Of a stretch of DNA of 64,000 nt, positions 1 through 8,382 are shown piece by piece. Numbering within the stretch: position 1 is the first letter of the stretch; each line of letters begins with the position of its first letter. The translations under genes were made by a program, and so were the position numbers. The DNA is from Breoghania sp037026715. GTDB lineage: Bacteria > Pseudomonadota > Alphaproteobacteria > Rhizobiales > Stappiaceae. Location of the stretch: the NCBI RefSeq assembly GCF_037026715.1, contig NZ_JBANCG010000005.1:62001-126000 (forward strand), in the 5' to 3' direction. The notes beneath the pieces were generated by a model that was given only the letters and a program-made list of their open reading frames with translations, had not been told where the DNA came from and ran no database searches.

Positions 1-15
1 CGCTTTCCGGTTCAT
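1..15 (-). CDS. Start of the next mxa gene (probably mxaL), cut by the window edge
   Basis: An ATG at position 15 on the minus strand overlaps the mxaK stop codon in the ATGA pattern used by every junction of this operon. Only five codons are in the window. In known mxa clusters mxaL follows mxaK, so mxaL is the expected gene. That identity is inferred from gene order, not seen. Confidence 0.4.
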
Positions 16-617
16 GGCGCCCCCCGCGGCAGTCCCGGCAGATCGGTCCACACCCGGCGCGGCCGCGTGTCTTGCTCCTCTTCGTTGGCCTCCCCCTCGC
101 GCGGCATATCGCGCACCAGCCGCATGGCAATATCGAGATTGACCTTTGCGTCGAAGTCACCCGGATCGGCATGGAGGGCGGCGCGATAGGCCCGCTTAGC
201 GAGTGCCACCTCGGGGATCGCGTCTGAAGGCTTTCCCACGTCGATGAGTTCGTAAGCTGCGCGCATCCGGGCATTGCCGATCGCGAAATGGTAGGCTGAA
301 CGCAGCCTTTTGTCGGTGTTCGCGAGGCTGCCTTCAAGCGCTTCTGCCTCCATGACGTGGTCCCGCCATGTGAGAAACAGGGCACGTGCCAATATGGCGC
401 GCGGATCTGCTCCTGCCCGTGGCGCGACATCGTGGCCTGCATGAAGTGCGCGGATCGTGCGGTTGTCGCGCATGTCGCCGTAGAGGTCCCAGGCCGCATC
501 AACCATGCCTGCCGCCATCGCCAGCACCGTGACTACGAGCGCCGGGAATATCGCCCTGCGGCACCGTCCCCCCCAAGTTACGGCCCGGTCGCTTGGTATG
601 GTCCCCTGCCCACTCAT
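12..617 (-). CDS. mxaK: MxaK-like methanol dehydrogenase accessory protein
   Basis: A 201-residue protein with a short basic N-terminus, one hydrophobic segment at about residues 20-42 and a soluble helical remainder with TPR-like character (the stretch around AYRAALHADPGDFDAKVNLD). It probably sits at the membrane facing the periplasm. MxaK acts with MxaA, MxaC and MxaL in assembling active calcium-containing methanol dehydrogenase; its exact role is unknown. The start at 617 was chosen because its ATG overlaps the mxaC stop as ATGA. A longer upstream reading frame in the same phase runs antisense through mxaC and was rejected. Assignment rests mainly on position after mxaC and on architecture. 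Confidence 0.7.
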   Translation of the reverse strand: MSGQGTIPSDRAVTWGGRCRRAIFPALVVTVLAMAAGMVDAAWDLYGDMRDNRTIRALHAGHDVAPRAGADPRAILARALFLTWRDHVMEAEALEGSLANTDKRLRSAYHFAIGNARMRAAYELIDVGKPSDAIPEVALAKRAYRAALHADPGDFDAKVNLDIAMRLVRDMPREGEANEEEQDTRPRRVWTDLPGLPRGAP

Positions 618-1651
618 GAGCGCACCAGCAAGGGCAGCGGCGCGCGTGGTGCGTAGGACCGCTCCAGCCAGCGTGCCAGGCCCAGCAGCCCAGCACAGAC
701 GGCCGCGAGTGCGAATCCCAGCCAGGCGAGATTCCGCCTTGGCACTGGCCGCTCCGTTACGATCGGGCGTTGTTCGAGCTTGCCAATGGCCTCTATCGCC
801 TGCAAAACCGCGTCCGGGCTTTCTGCCTCGAAGGCGCGATAGGGAATCCCGAGACGCTGGAGAAACAGGTGGAGGTGACGCTCCGGGCGCAGATGCGGGG
901 TGTCGGCCTCGCCCGGCGCCGGCACCTCGAAAATGCTCTTGGCCCCTTGCGTGCGCAAGTAAAGCCAATAGAGGTTCACGGGTTGTCGTCTGGCGAGCGT
1001 TTCCAGCGCCTGCTGGACCTCCGGCGCGATGACACCGGCCCCGTCCGACACCATCAGGATCGCACGGGAACCGGTTACCGTGGCGTCGTCCATCATACCG
1101 AGTGCCAGCGCCAGGCCCCTGCCGACATCGGTTTGCGAGAGCCCGCGCTCATCAAGCGCCGAAATCGCCGCGGCAACGGCACTTCGGCTGTTCGTCAGCG
1201 GCAGCACCTCCATGGGCGCGGTGGAAAACGCCGCGATGGCGATACGGTCGTCCGGCCGGCCTGCGATGAATTCGGAAAGGATCCGCCGTGCGGCGGCGGA
1301 TTTGCTTTCTTCCTCCGTGTCCGATTGCGCGCCTTGCGCAGATCCCGGCGCGCGCCCGGCGAAGGTTTCCTCCATCGAAGAGGAGCGGTCGATCAGCAAC
1401 ACCAGATTGGTTCCGATGCCGGTATAGGTCTCACTACCGCCGCGCAGGCACGGTTCCGCCAGCGCGACTATGAGCGCGGATATCGCCAGGACGCCGCAAG
1501 CGGTCAGCCCCCGGTCGATCACCGCGGAAGCGGGGTTGGTCGGACGGAGATCAAGCCTCGGCAGATCCCTCTCCTGCAACCAGCGGCGCACGAGCGGCAA
1601 AACCGCCAGCGGCAGCGCCAGGAGCACCAGCGGATGCGTGAAGGCAATCAT
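614..1651 (-). CDS. mxaC: MxaC-like membrane protein with von Willebrand A domain
   Basis: A 345-residue protein with hydrophobic segments at about 5-22 and 48-66, a von Willebrand A domain and a C-terminal hydrophobic segment near residues 310-328. The metal-binding MIDAS motif DxSxS is intact (D88, S90, S92). This is the BatA-like arrangement of MxaC, which together with MxaR, MxaS, MxaA, MxaK and MxaL is required for inserting Ca2+ into MxaFI methanol dehydrogenase. It overlaps mxaA upstream and mxaK downstream by four bases each, so translation is probably coupled. Confidence 0.82.
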   Translation of the reverse strand: MIAFTHPLVLLALPLAVLPLVRRWLQERDLPRLDLRPTNPASAVIDRGLTACGVLAISALIVALAEPCLRGGSETYTGIGTNLVLLIDRSSSMEETFAGRAPGSAQGAQSDTEEESKSAAARRILSEFIAGRPDDRIAIAAFSTAPMEVLPLTNSRSAVAAAISALDERGLSQTDVGRGLALALGMMDDATVTGSRAILMVSDGAGVIAPEVQQALETLARRQPVNLYWLYLRTQGAKSIFEVPAPGEADTPHLRPERHLHLFLQRLGIPYRAFEAESPDAVLQAIEAIGKLEQRPIVTERPVPRRNLAWLGFALAAVCAGLLGLARWLERSYAPRAPLPLLVRS

Positions 1652-2568
1652 GCCCGCCCCCGTTCGATCGCCGAGAGGCGGCGTGCGAGCGCGGCGATCT
1701 CCTCGGTTGCACGGGCTTTTGCCTCTGTGTCCGGTTCCTGCGAGCGGGCGAAAAAGACAGCGTCGGATTTTTCAAAGAAGACATGAAGCTCGTTCCGTAA
1801 CGGATTGAATTTTATATTTTCCTTCAGAAATATTGACAACTCCGCACCAATCAGGCTTCGCCCGAAGGCGTCATCGAGAGCGCGATGCAGGATCTGCCGC
1901 CGTGCCTGCGTTTCGCTTTTCGGCAGGAGGCTGATACGGCGCGCAGCTATCGTGAAGGGACGAACCGGACGTGTACGGAACGGCCCCCACGCCTGATGGT
2001 AGGCGAGGAGCCCGGCCACGAGCACGAAGCCCGTCCCGAAAAGAACCAACCGTCGCCGGTCGCCATCTGTAGCGACCAGTTGAAACGCCGGATCGGGCCG
2101 GAGCCGATCTTGTGTCGAAGGGGCCATGATCGGACGGATCGGCGAGGTCACGAACTCGAAACCCGGCAGACGAACTTCACGTCCGTCGGAGAGGCGGATC
2201 ATGTGCGCCGGGACAGTGCGACGGCTCGGCTCCAGCGCCGCATAGAACGTCTGCCAAGTGAAGGTCAGCACGACGCCGCCGGAAGTCTCCTTCTGCGAAA
2301 CCTCGCGCAGATCGAGCCAATAGTCCACGGCACGCGGGCGCGGCAACGAAGCGGGCTCGATCGCCACGCCTTCGGGCATCCTAATCTCGACGTGTTGCAG
2401 CAGGGTGTCGCCGAGCCACCAGCCGTGGACGCGCGGTGCCTGTGACGCCACGGTCACCTCCCCTACCAGGCCCACCGGCTCCGCCGCGCGAGGCACCTCC
2501 GATAGCGCACTTGCCGGCCAAAGCAGTGCGAGCAGGAGCGCGCCGGCACGGATGACTGGCGCGCTCAC
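1648..2568 (-). CDS. mxaA: MxaA-like methanol dehydrogenase assembly protein
   Basis: A 306-residue protein with an N-terminal signal sequence (hydrophobic to about residue 22), a periplasmic domain and a transmembrane segment near 175-195 (around LVLFGTGFVLVAGLL). A cytoplasmic tail of about 110 residues follows. MxaA is one of the Ca2+-insertion factors for methanol dehydrogenase in Methylobacterium and Paracoccus. The start is a GTG that overlaps the mxaS stop as GTGA; the next gene, mxaC, overlaps as ATGA. The call rests on gene order and topology, since the family has few recognisable motifs. Confidence 0.78.
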   Translation of the reverse strand: MSAPVIRAGALLLALLWPASALSEVPRAAEPVGLVGEVTVASQAPRVHGWWLGDTLLQHVEIRMPEGVAIEPASLPRPRAVDYWLDLREVSQKETSGGVVLTFTWQTFYAALEPSRRTVPAHMIRLSDGREVRLPGFEFVTSPIRPIMAPSTQDRLRPDPAFQLVATDGDRRRLVLFGTGFVLVAGLLAYHQAWGPFRTRPVRPFTIAARRISLLPKSETQARRQILHRALDDAFGRSLIGAELSIFLKENIKFNPLRNELHVFFEKSDAVFFARSQEPDTEAKARATEEIAALARRLSAIERGRA

Positions 2569-3431
2569 AGCGGGGCCTCATCGAGTGCCGTCGCGAGTGC
2601 CGCGACATCGATCTGATCCCGGATTTCGACCGGCCGCAATCCAAATTCCGAAAAAACATCGCGCAGGACCTTTCGATGCCAGGCATGGGTCTCCGTTTCG
2701 GCCGCCGCCCAGCGTCTGGTGGTCAGGACAGCCCGCCGGCGGCCCGTTTCGGGATCGCGGATTTCGGCGATGCCGAAATGTCCGCGAGGCGTCTCGAGAC
2801 CGCTGTCGCGCAGCCAAAGCGGCCAGACCGGTCGGGGGTCGAGCGCGGCCAGAAGCTGACGCAGTTCCGTGCTGTCATGCTCGAAATCCGAGATGAGAAC
2901 GACGAGGATGCGGTCACGGGGCAGGCTGGTCGCAATCCGCACAAGTCCTTCCACGCCGCGCCCCTTTGGCACAAGTGTGGCCACGGCCTCATAGACTTGC
3001 GAAGGCATCGAGCGGCTTCGCGAGGCGCCAAGCGAAAGCAGCACGTCGTCCCCGCCAATCGCGGTGATGGCGAAGCGGTCGCGCCCACGCCACGCGGCTT
3101 CTGCAATTCCGGCCGCCAGCATGCGCGCGAGCCCTGCCCGGTCCGACCGGGCACCGGTGCAAAGCGAGGCAGACGCATCGAGCAGCAGGTGGACGGTCAG
3201 GTCGTTGCGCGCCTCGAAACGGCGCACGATCAGGCTTTCGAAAGGATCGGTCAGCGAACGGCGAAGGTCGATCCGTCGGGGATCGGGATGGGCAAGGAAG
3301 GCTGCGGTGTCGGCGAAGACGTCGCCTCCTCCGCGCAGGCGGGCCCGATGGGATCCCGCGCGAACGCCCGGAAGCGCGCGTGCCAGTTGCCAGGCGAGCA
3401 TGTCGAAGAGGTGGAGCGCCTCGCCGGTCAC
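2565..3431 (-). CDS. mxaS: MxaS-like DUF58 protein
   Basis: A 288-residue DUF58-family protein. The conserved N-terminal part (around RAGSHRARLRGGGDVF and DPRRIDLRRSLTDPF) and a degenerate von Willebrand-like site, LLLDASASL, are visible. DUF58 proteins work beside MoxR ATPases; in mxa clusters MxaS is needed for active calcium-type methanol dehydrogenase. I chose the GTG at 3431 because it overlaps the mxaR stop as GTGA, the pattern of the next junction too. The first in-frame ATG would be at 3401. A longer upstream open frame is antisense-like extension inside mxaR. Confidence 0.8.
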   Translation of the reverse strand: MTGEALHLFDMLAWQLARALPGVRAGSHRARLRGGGDVFADTAAFLAHPDPRRIDLRRSLTDPFESLIVRRFEARNDLTVHLLLDASASLCTGARSDRAGLARMLAAGIAEAAWRGRDRFAITAIGGDDVLLSLGASRSRSMPSQVYEAVATLVPKGRGVEGLVRIATSLPRDRILVVLISDFEHDSTELRQLLAALDPRPVWPLWLRDSGLETPRGHFGIAEIRDPETGRRRAVLTTRRWAAAETETHAWHRKVLRDVFSEFGLRPVEIRDQIDVAALATALDEAPL

Positions 3432-4456
3432 TGTGCCGGTACCGGGGTGGCGTCGAAAATCGCCTGGATGAGAGCCGGCAGGATCGTTTCCCGACGCGGT
3501 TCGTGGGCCGGCGACAGGAACGTGCGGTGCGCCATGACGGGTTGGAACACCTGGCGCAGGTCCTGCGGCAGAACGGCATCGCGACCTGCGACCCATGCGG
3601 CAGCGCGGGCCGCGCGCACCAGAGACTGCATGCCGCGCGGGCTCGCCCCGCCGCGCACGAGCCTTGCGGTGTCCATATCATCGAGGGAGATCCCGGCTCC
3701 GGCCGGGTCGCGCAGGGCCCGGCAAAGCCGGAAGGCATACCGCTCCAGCGCCTCGCTTGCGTAAACCTCTTCCTGAATGCGGCGGGCGAGGCCGTTGAGT
3801 TCGGAATAGGGCAGCAACGCCTCCGGCAGCGTCGCGATCAACGCGTCCGTGTCGTGAAACCGGGTCTGGAAGGCGAGCGCGCGGCCGAGCGTCTCGTCCT
3901 CGGGCGCGGACACCGCGATTTCCATCATGAAGCGGTCGCGCGCCGCCGCAGGCAGTTCGAAGGTTTCGTCCCGTTCGATCTGGTTGCGATCGGCAAACAC
4001 CTGAAGATGGGGGAAAAAACGGGTCTGGCGGAAGGCTTGCAGCGATCGTTCCGCCATCAGCCTAAGGAGCAGCGCATGAACCTGCGGTCGTGCCCGGTTG
4101 ATCTCGTTGAAGAAAAAGACCGCGAGGTCGTCTCCCGTGGCCAGCACGGGGCCAGGTTCGATACGCGGACGTCCGGCCTCGTCGATATGGGCCTCGTAAA
4201 GCAGGTCGCTCGGCAGCAGGTCGACAGTGCCCTCGATACGCGCGAAAGGCCCGCCGATGATGCGCGCGACGGCGCGCAGGAGCGTGGTCTTGCCCGTGCC
4301 GACGTCGCCGGCGAGCAACACATGCCCCCGACACAACACCGTCAGCAGGATGAGGCGCACCGCATCGCCCTGCCCCAGGATCGTCTCGTTCAGCGCGGCC
4401 TGCGCTTCCTCGAAGCGCGTGCGCCAGTGTTCGTTGTCGTCAGCTCGCATCAGCAC
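3428..4456 (-). CDS. mxaR: MxaR, MoxR-family AAA+ ATPase
   Basis: A 342-residue MoxR ATPase. Walker A is GDVGTGKT (residues 50-57) and Walker B is FFFNE (114-118), the usual MoxR form. MoxR proteins are chaperone-like ATPases that, with a DUF58 partner and VWA proteins, mature metalloenzymes; here the client is methanol dehydrogenase and the step is Ca2+ insertion. Three in-frame starts are clustered: GTG 4456, CTG and ATG 4450. A GGAGG seven bases before 4456 favours the GTG. It is the first gene of the accessory block after mxaI, separated from it by 141 bp that hold a long inverted repeat. Confidence 0.9.
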   Translation of the reverse strand: MLMRADDNEHWRTRFEEAQAALNETILGQGDAVRLILLTVLCRGHVLLAGDVGTGKTTLLRAVARIIGGPFARIEGTVDLLPSDLLYEAHIDEAGRPRIEPGPVLATGDDLAVFFFNEINRARPQVHALLLRLMAERSLQAFRQTRFFPHLQVFADRNQIERDETFELPAAARDRFMMEIAVSAPEDETLGRALAFQTRFHDTDALIATLPEALLPYSELNGLARRIQEEVYASEALERYAFRLCRALRDPAGAGISLDDMDTARLVRGGASPRGMQSLVRAARAAAWVAGRDAVLPQDLRQVFQPVMAHRTFLSPAHEPRRETILPALIQAIFDATPVPAQ

Positions 4457-4474
4457 CGCTCAACCTCCAGAGTT

Positions 4475-4585
4475 GGCGCCGCGCATGTTGCTCGTTGACG
4501 CCCGATTGCCCGCCCGCTCCGGCAGCCCCCGATGCGGGAGCTCTCCGAGGGATGGAATGGCAACTGGTTGTCCATGCGCGGCGCC
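4475..4585. repeat. 13-bp perfect inverted repeat between mxaI and mxaR
   Basis: GGCGCCGCGCATG at 4475-4487 is matched exactly by its reverse complement at 4573-4585, with an 85-base loop. It fills the mxaI-mxaR junction. Such a structure could slow transcription or block nucleases, separating the strongly expressed mxaFJGI message from the accessory genes. That role is inferred. Confidence 0.6.
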
Positions 4586-4597
4586 GACCGCCCTTCC

Positions 4598-4909
4598 TCA
4601 ATCGACGGGAGGCGCGGCGGTATCGTCGTAGCCGGCGATCTTCTTGACGTCGTACTCGAAAGCGCCGGTCTTCTTCATGTTGTAGACGCGCCAGGCGTTG
4701 CGATGCTCCATCGCAGCAAGCGATTCTTCCTGCTTGGACAGCTCGGCCGGATCGTGCTGCGGATCGTATTTCGAACCTTCGACCTTCTCCGGGTAACCGG
4801 GTTTGGGTTCCCAGCACACGCCGGGTTCCTTGCAGTTGGTTCCGTCATAGGCGAGTGCGGAACCGGCGATCATCATGGCGGCGCCCGTCAGGGCGATCAG
4901 ACGTTTCAT
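4598..4909 (-). CDS. mxaI: Methanol dehydrogenase small (beta) subunit MxaI
   Basis: A 103-residue precursor with a 20-residue signal peptide ending ALA. The mature part starts YDGTNCK and has the two cysteines of the family disulfide (C26, C32), the WEPKPGYPEK motif and a long charged helix ending in FEYDVKKI. This is the small subunit of the periplasmic alpha2-beta2 PQQ methanol dehydrogenase. MxaI accompanies the calcium enzyme MxaF and is normally absent from lanthanide XoxF systems, so its presence supports the MxaF assignment. A strong GAGGAGG ribosome site precedes the ATG. Confidence 0.96.
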   Translation of the reverse strand: MKRLIALTGAAMMIAGSALAYDGTNCKEPGVCWEPKPGYPEKVEGSKYDPQHDPAELSKQEESLAAMEHRNAWRVYNMKKTGAFEYDVKKIAGYDDTAAPPVD

Positions 4910-4978
4910 CTTGCGTTTCCTCCTCTTCGTTGTCGGGACGGGAACCGGATTTGTCGCCCCTGCCCGTCTCGCCCGGGC

Positions 4979-5506
4979 TCAGGAACGGTCCTGGCCCGAT
5001 TTCTTCGGTTCGTAGGGCGTGAAGCTCTTCCGCTTGTCCTCTTCGAGCCAGGTGGCCGTCGACGGTTCTCCGGTATAAAGGTGCCGAACCCACGCCATGA
5101 CCTTGAGCATCTCGTCGAGCGTCAGGCTGCCCCACATCGGTCCCATCTGCCCCGTCGCTCCGCCGAACATGGTGGAGAACAGGCCCACGTCCTCCGCGTT
5201 GCGCGGATAGGTCCAGTAGTCGTCGTTCAGACCCGGTCCGATCTTGCCCTCGCCGTAATGGCCGTGGCAGCCGGAGCACATGGAGGCGAAAAGGTCCTCG
5301 CCTTCCGGCAACACGTCCGGGTCCTCGTTGTAGATGTTGACGCCGGTGTCGAAGAACATCCTGACGGCCTCCGTGTCCCGGCCCTCTTCCATGGCGAGGT
5401 CGAAATCGAGCGGCGTGCCGTCCACGGTGTTGTAGAATTGCGGGCTCGCCCAGGCGGCGAAGGCCGTCGCGCAGACGGCGGTGAGGGTCAAAGCGAAAGA
5501 CTTCAT
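4979..5506 (-). CDS. mxaG: Cytochrome cL, electron acceptor of methanol dehydrogenase
   Basis: A 175-residue periplasmic c-type cytochrome. The signal peptide (residues 1-20) ends WA before SPQFYN, a single haem site CSGCH lies at 77-81, and a candidate axial methionine lies in the TGQMGPMWG stretch near 118-126. Cytochrome cL takes electrons from the PQQ of MxaFI and passes them to a class I cytochrome c and the oxidase. It lies between mxaJ and mxaI in the usual mxaFJGI order. The length is typical of the family. Confidence 0.94.
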   Translation of the reverse strand: MKSFALTLTAVCATAFAAWASPQFYNTVDGTPLDFDLAMEEGRDTEAVRMFFDTGVNIYNEDPDVLPEGEDLFASMCSGCHGHYGEGKIGPGLNDDYWTYPRNAEDVGLFSTMFGGATGQMGPMWGSLTLDEMLKVMAWVRHLYTGEPSTATWLEEDKRKSFTPYEPKKSGQDRS

Positions 5507-5534
5507 CTTTTTCTCGTTTCAACTGGGCAATGCA

Positions 5535-6389
5535 TCAACTGAGCGGCACGGTGGGAATGCCTTCCTCTTCCAGGATGGCCTTGATGCGCGCGCGGCCGGT
5601 CTCCAGCGCCTTCTCGATCCTGGCTTTCAGCTCCGGCCGGTCTTCCGCCACGCCGACCGACTGCGCGTAGGTGAGCGGAATTATCTTGCCGTCGGAGCGC
5701 TCGATGTCGTTGGAGATGAGCGTGATTTTCAGCGGCTGGCGCGACTGGCGCACATAGCGTGCGGCTTCGGGCGCGAACAGGATGCCGAGATCGGCGTTTC
5801 CGGCCGCGACCTCGTCCACCACCCGCTTGGCCGGCACCTGCGTGTAGCGGTTGCGCCGGTCCTCGAAACCGATGAGCGAGGACTGGTAGATGAGGTTGTA
5901 TTCGTAGCGCCCGGTGTATTTCAGGATCGTCTCGGCCGGACCGTAATACCGATAGGCGAAGGTCTTGAAGCCCTCGCGATCGACATCCTGCCAGGTGTTG
6001 CCGTCAAAGGCCCGGTCCATGCGGCTGACAAAGGCATAGGAGGTCTTGTAGTAGGGCTTGGTGGTCAGCAGCCGTTCGTCGCCGGAATCGACGCCGATGA
6101 TCACCTCGCAGAGATCCTTCTCGATCCCGTCGCGGACGAGGAAGATCGCATCCTTGTCGATGAGCACGGTTTCCAGCTTGAGTCCGGCCTCCTCCGCGAT
6201 CACTTCCGCGATCCGGTTCTCGAAGCCCTTCAAGTCCTTGTCCGAGTAAGGTGCGTCCTTGGTGGACGCGCAAACCCGCATCGTGTCGGATGCGGCCGCC
6301 CTCTTGTCCGTCGCCAGCGCATGGCCCGTCATCAAGGGTGCAGCCAGCACGGCGGCGCCAACAGCGGCGCAATACATGCGTCGAGCCAT
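5535..6389 (-). CDS. mxaJ: MxaJ, periplasmic binding-fold methanol oxidation protein
   Basis: A 284-residue precursor with a signal peptide of about 26 residues and a type-2 periplasmic-binding fold (CASTKDAPYSDKDLKGFENR near the start of the mature domain). MxaJ is essential for methanol oxidation in Methylobacterium and is thought to help assemble methanol dehydrogenase; its ligand is unknown. It lies 79 bp after mxaF, with a strong hairpin in the gap, and 28 bp before mxaG. A GAGAAGAG ribosome site precedes the chosen ATG at 6389; an in-frame ATG four codons later is possible. Confidence 0.9.
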   Translation of the reverse strand: MARRMYCAAVGAAVLAAPLMTGHALATDKRAAASDTMRVCASTKDAPYSDKDLKGFENRIAEVIAEEAGLKLETVLIDKDAIFLVRDGIEKDLCEVIIGVDSGDERLLTTKPYYKTSYAFVSRMDRAFDGNTWQDVDREGFKTFAYRYYGPAETILKYTGRYEYNLIYQSSLIGFEDRRNRYTQVPAKRVVDEVAAGNADLGILFAPEAARYVRQSRQPLKITLISNDIERSDGKIIPLTYAQSVGVAEDRPELKARIEKALETGRARIKAILEEEGIPTVPLS

Positions 6390-6423
6390 CGTCTCTTCTC
6401 CGCAATTGGGTGTTCGGAAAATG

Positions 6424-6451
6424 GACGGGCGGCGGTCTCGCGCCGCCCGTC
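6424..6451 (-). terminator. Hairpin in the mxaF-mxaJ gap
   Basis: GACGGGCGGCG (6424-6434) pairs perfectly with 6441-6451, an 11-bp GC-rich stem with a 6-base loop. No T-run follows on the minus strand, so it is more likely a partial terminator or an mRNA 3'-end stabiliser that lets mxaF message exceed mxaJ than a full stop. Confidence 0.6.
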
Positions 6452-6468
6452 TCGCGTCAGGCCGGGTG

Positions 6469-8382
6469 TCACAGATCGCTGCCGGCCACGTACTCGCCGA
6501 CGTTGGGATCCGAATAGGGGCTCTCGCCGTCGAGCGAGAACACCATCACGCCGCCGCCCATCTGGGTGTACTCCTGCAGCCGCTTGAAGGCGCCCACCGA
6601 ACCGAGGCCCGCCGTCGGGTCCTTCAGGTCGAAGACGAGGCCCACGCCCGGCCAGCCGCCGACGCCGTAGTTGATGGCGATGTACTGGCGCCCGTCATGG
6701 CGATAGGTCATCGGATGGCCGATCACGCCGGAGGGCAGCTTGAACTTCCACAAAAGCTCGCCCGTGTCGGAATCGCGTGCCTTGATGAAGCCGTCGAGCG
6801 TTCCGTAGAAGGTCAGCCCACCGGCCGTCGCCATGGTGCCGCCCCACACGGAGAAACGCTCCATCGCTTCCCACTTCATCTCGCCGGTGATGGCGTCGTA
6901 GGCCTTCACCTGACCGAGACCCAGCGCGTTCTGCCGGTCGCCCTTCGGTCCGGGATACATGTTCAGCGTCGCGCCGACGAAGAACTGTCCCGCCCGGTAG
7001 GGAAGCATGAACGGCTCCCAGTCCATGCAGATGTGGTTGATGCCGAGCATGAAGACCTTGCGCTCGGGATCATAGGAATCGTGCCCCTGATTGTGGTAGC
7101 CCATGGCCGAGGGACAGATGTCGCGGGCATTGTGGTCCATGCGCGTGCCGTATTCGGGATCGCGCACCGGCAGGCCGGTGTCGAGCTGGACTTCGCGCAC
7201 CCAGTTGACCGTGTCGTCCATCTTGTCGGCGGAGATCAGGTCGCCGTTGGTACGGTCGAGCGTGTAGACGATGCCGTTGCGGTCGGGATGGGTCAGGAGC
7301 TTGCGCATGTTGCCCTCCTTGTCCTCCTGCTCCGACAGCATCATCACGTTGACGCCGGCATAGTCCCATTCGTCATGCGGGGTCTTCTGGTAGGCGAACT
7401 TCGCCTCGCCGGTATCGGCGTCGCGCCCCCAGATCGCCATGGTCCACTTGTTGTCGCCCGGCCGCATGGTCTCGTTCCACGGCGCCGGGTTGCCCGAACC
7501 GTAATAGAAGAGGTTTTCCTCCGGGTCGTAGGCATACCAGCCCCAGTTGGTGCCGCCGCCGATCTTCCAGGCGTCGCCCTCCCAGGTCTTCGTGCCGAGG
7601 CCGAACTGACCATAATGCGGGTTGGGGGCGTTGAAGTCCTTGGCGAGCAGGAGGTCCTTGTCGGGCCCCGTGGCAAACGCGCGCCAGCGGCGCTCTCCGG
7701 TCTTTACGTCATAGGCGGTGACGTAGCCGCGTACGCCCAGCTCCGCGCCGGACGAACCGACCAGAACCATGTCCTTGATGACATAGGGAGCGATCGTGAG
7801 GGTGGCGCCGACCTTGATGTCCGCGTTCTCCATATTCCAGCGCGTCTCGCCGGTGTCCGCGTCGATGGCGACGATGTGGCCGTCGAGCTGCGTGCGGAAG
7901 ATCAGGGGACCAACGTCGTCGTCGCCCGGCCAGTAGGCGAGCCCGCGATTGACCACGTCGCAGCATGCGACCGTGCGCGCGGTCGGGTTCTGCTTCGGCT
8001 TGTTCTGCCAAAGGATGTGGCCGGGCTCGTTGAGGTCGAGCGCGAAGACCGTGTTGGGATAGGGCGAGTGGACGAACATCCGGTCGCCGACGACAAGCGG
8101 TGTTCCCTCATGGCCGTGCAGAACGCCCGTGGAGAACGACCATGCCGGCTTCAGGTTCTTGACCGTCTCCTTGTTGATGTCGGTCATTTCCGAATAGTTC
8201 TGCTCGTTGTAGTCGCGCCCGGTCATGACCCAGTTGGCCGAGTCCTTGGCGAGTTCCACGAGCTTGTCGTTGGCGCCGGCTGTCGTCGATGCCAGCAACG
8301 ATGCCCCGAGCATCGATCCGCCCAGGGCGGTGGTGAGGACGAGCCGCGACAACCGGGCCCGCCTGGCGGTTTTGAGCGTCAT
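6469..8382 (-). CDS. mxaF: PQQ methanol dehydrogenase large subunit, calcium type
   Basis: A 637-residue precursor of the quinoprotein that oxidises methanol to formaldehyde in the periplasm. The signal peptide is about 37 residues, ending TAGA. With mature numbering from N38, the adjacent cysteines are C103-C104 and the catalytic base in HDEWDYAGVN is D303. Position 305 is Ala, whereas lanthanide-dependent XoxF has Asp there, so this is the Ca2+ form. The ATG at 8382 has a perfect GGGAGGAATTC ribosome site; an ATG 14 codons upstream would spoil the signal peptide. It heads the mxaFJGI set, and the divergent two-component system is its likely regulator. Confidence 0.97.
   Translation of the reverse strand: MTLKTARRARLSRLVLTTALGGSMLGASLLASTTAGANDKLVELAKDSANWVMTGRDYNEQNYSEMTDINKETVKNLKPAWSFSTGVLHGHEGTPLVVGDRMFVHSPYPNTVFALDLNEPGHILWQNKPKQNPTARTVACCDVVNRGLAYWPGDDDVGPLIFRTQLDGHIVAIDADTGETRWNMENADIKVGATLTIAPYVIKDMVLVGSSGAELGVRGYVTAYDVKTGERRWRAFATGPDKDLLLAKDFNAPNPHYGQFGLGTKTWEGDAWKIGGGTNWGWYAYDPEENLFYYGSGNPAPWNETMRPGDNKWTMAIWGRDADTGEAKFAYQKTPHDEWDYAGVNVMMLSEQEDKEGNMRKLLTHPDRNGIVYTLDRTNGDLISADKMDDTVNWVREVQLDTGLPVRDPEYGTRMDHNARDICPSAMGYHNQGHDSYDPERKVFMLGINHICMDWEPFMLPYRAGQFFVGATLNMYPGPKGDRQNALGLGQVKAYDAITGEMKWEAMERFSVWGGTMATAGGLTFYGTLDGFIKARDSDTGELLWKFKLPSGVIGHPMTYRHDGRQYIAINYGVGGWPGVGLVFDLKDPTAGLGSVGAFKRLQEYTQMGGGVMVFSLDGESPYSDPNVGEYVAGSDL

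Noticed and set aside
12..968. A 318-residue version of MxaK
   Set aside because: The extra 117 residues lie antisense-like over mxaC coding sequence; the ATGA overlap gives the start at 617.
6469..8382. The possibility that the large subunit is lanthanide-dependent XoxF
   Set aside because: Ala at mature position 305 and the presence of mxaI are features of the Ca2+ enzyme.
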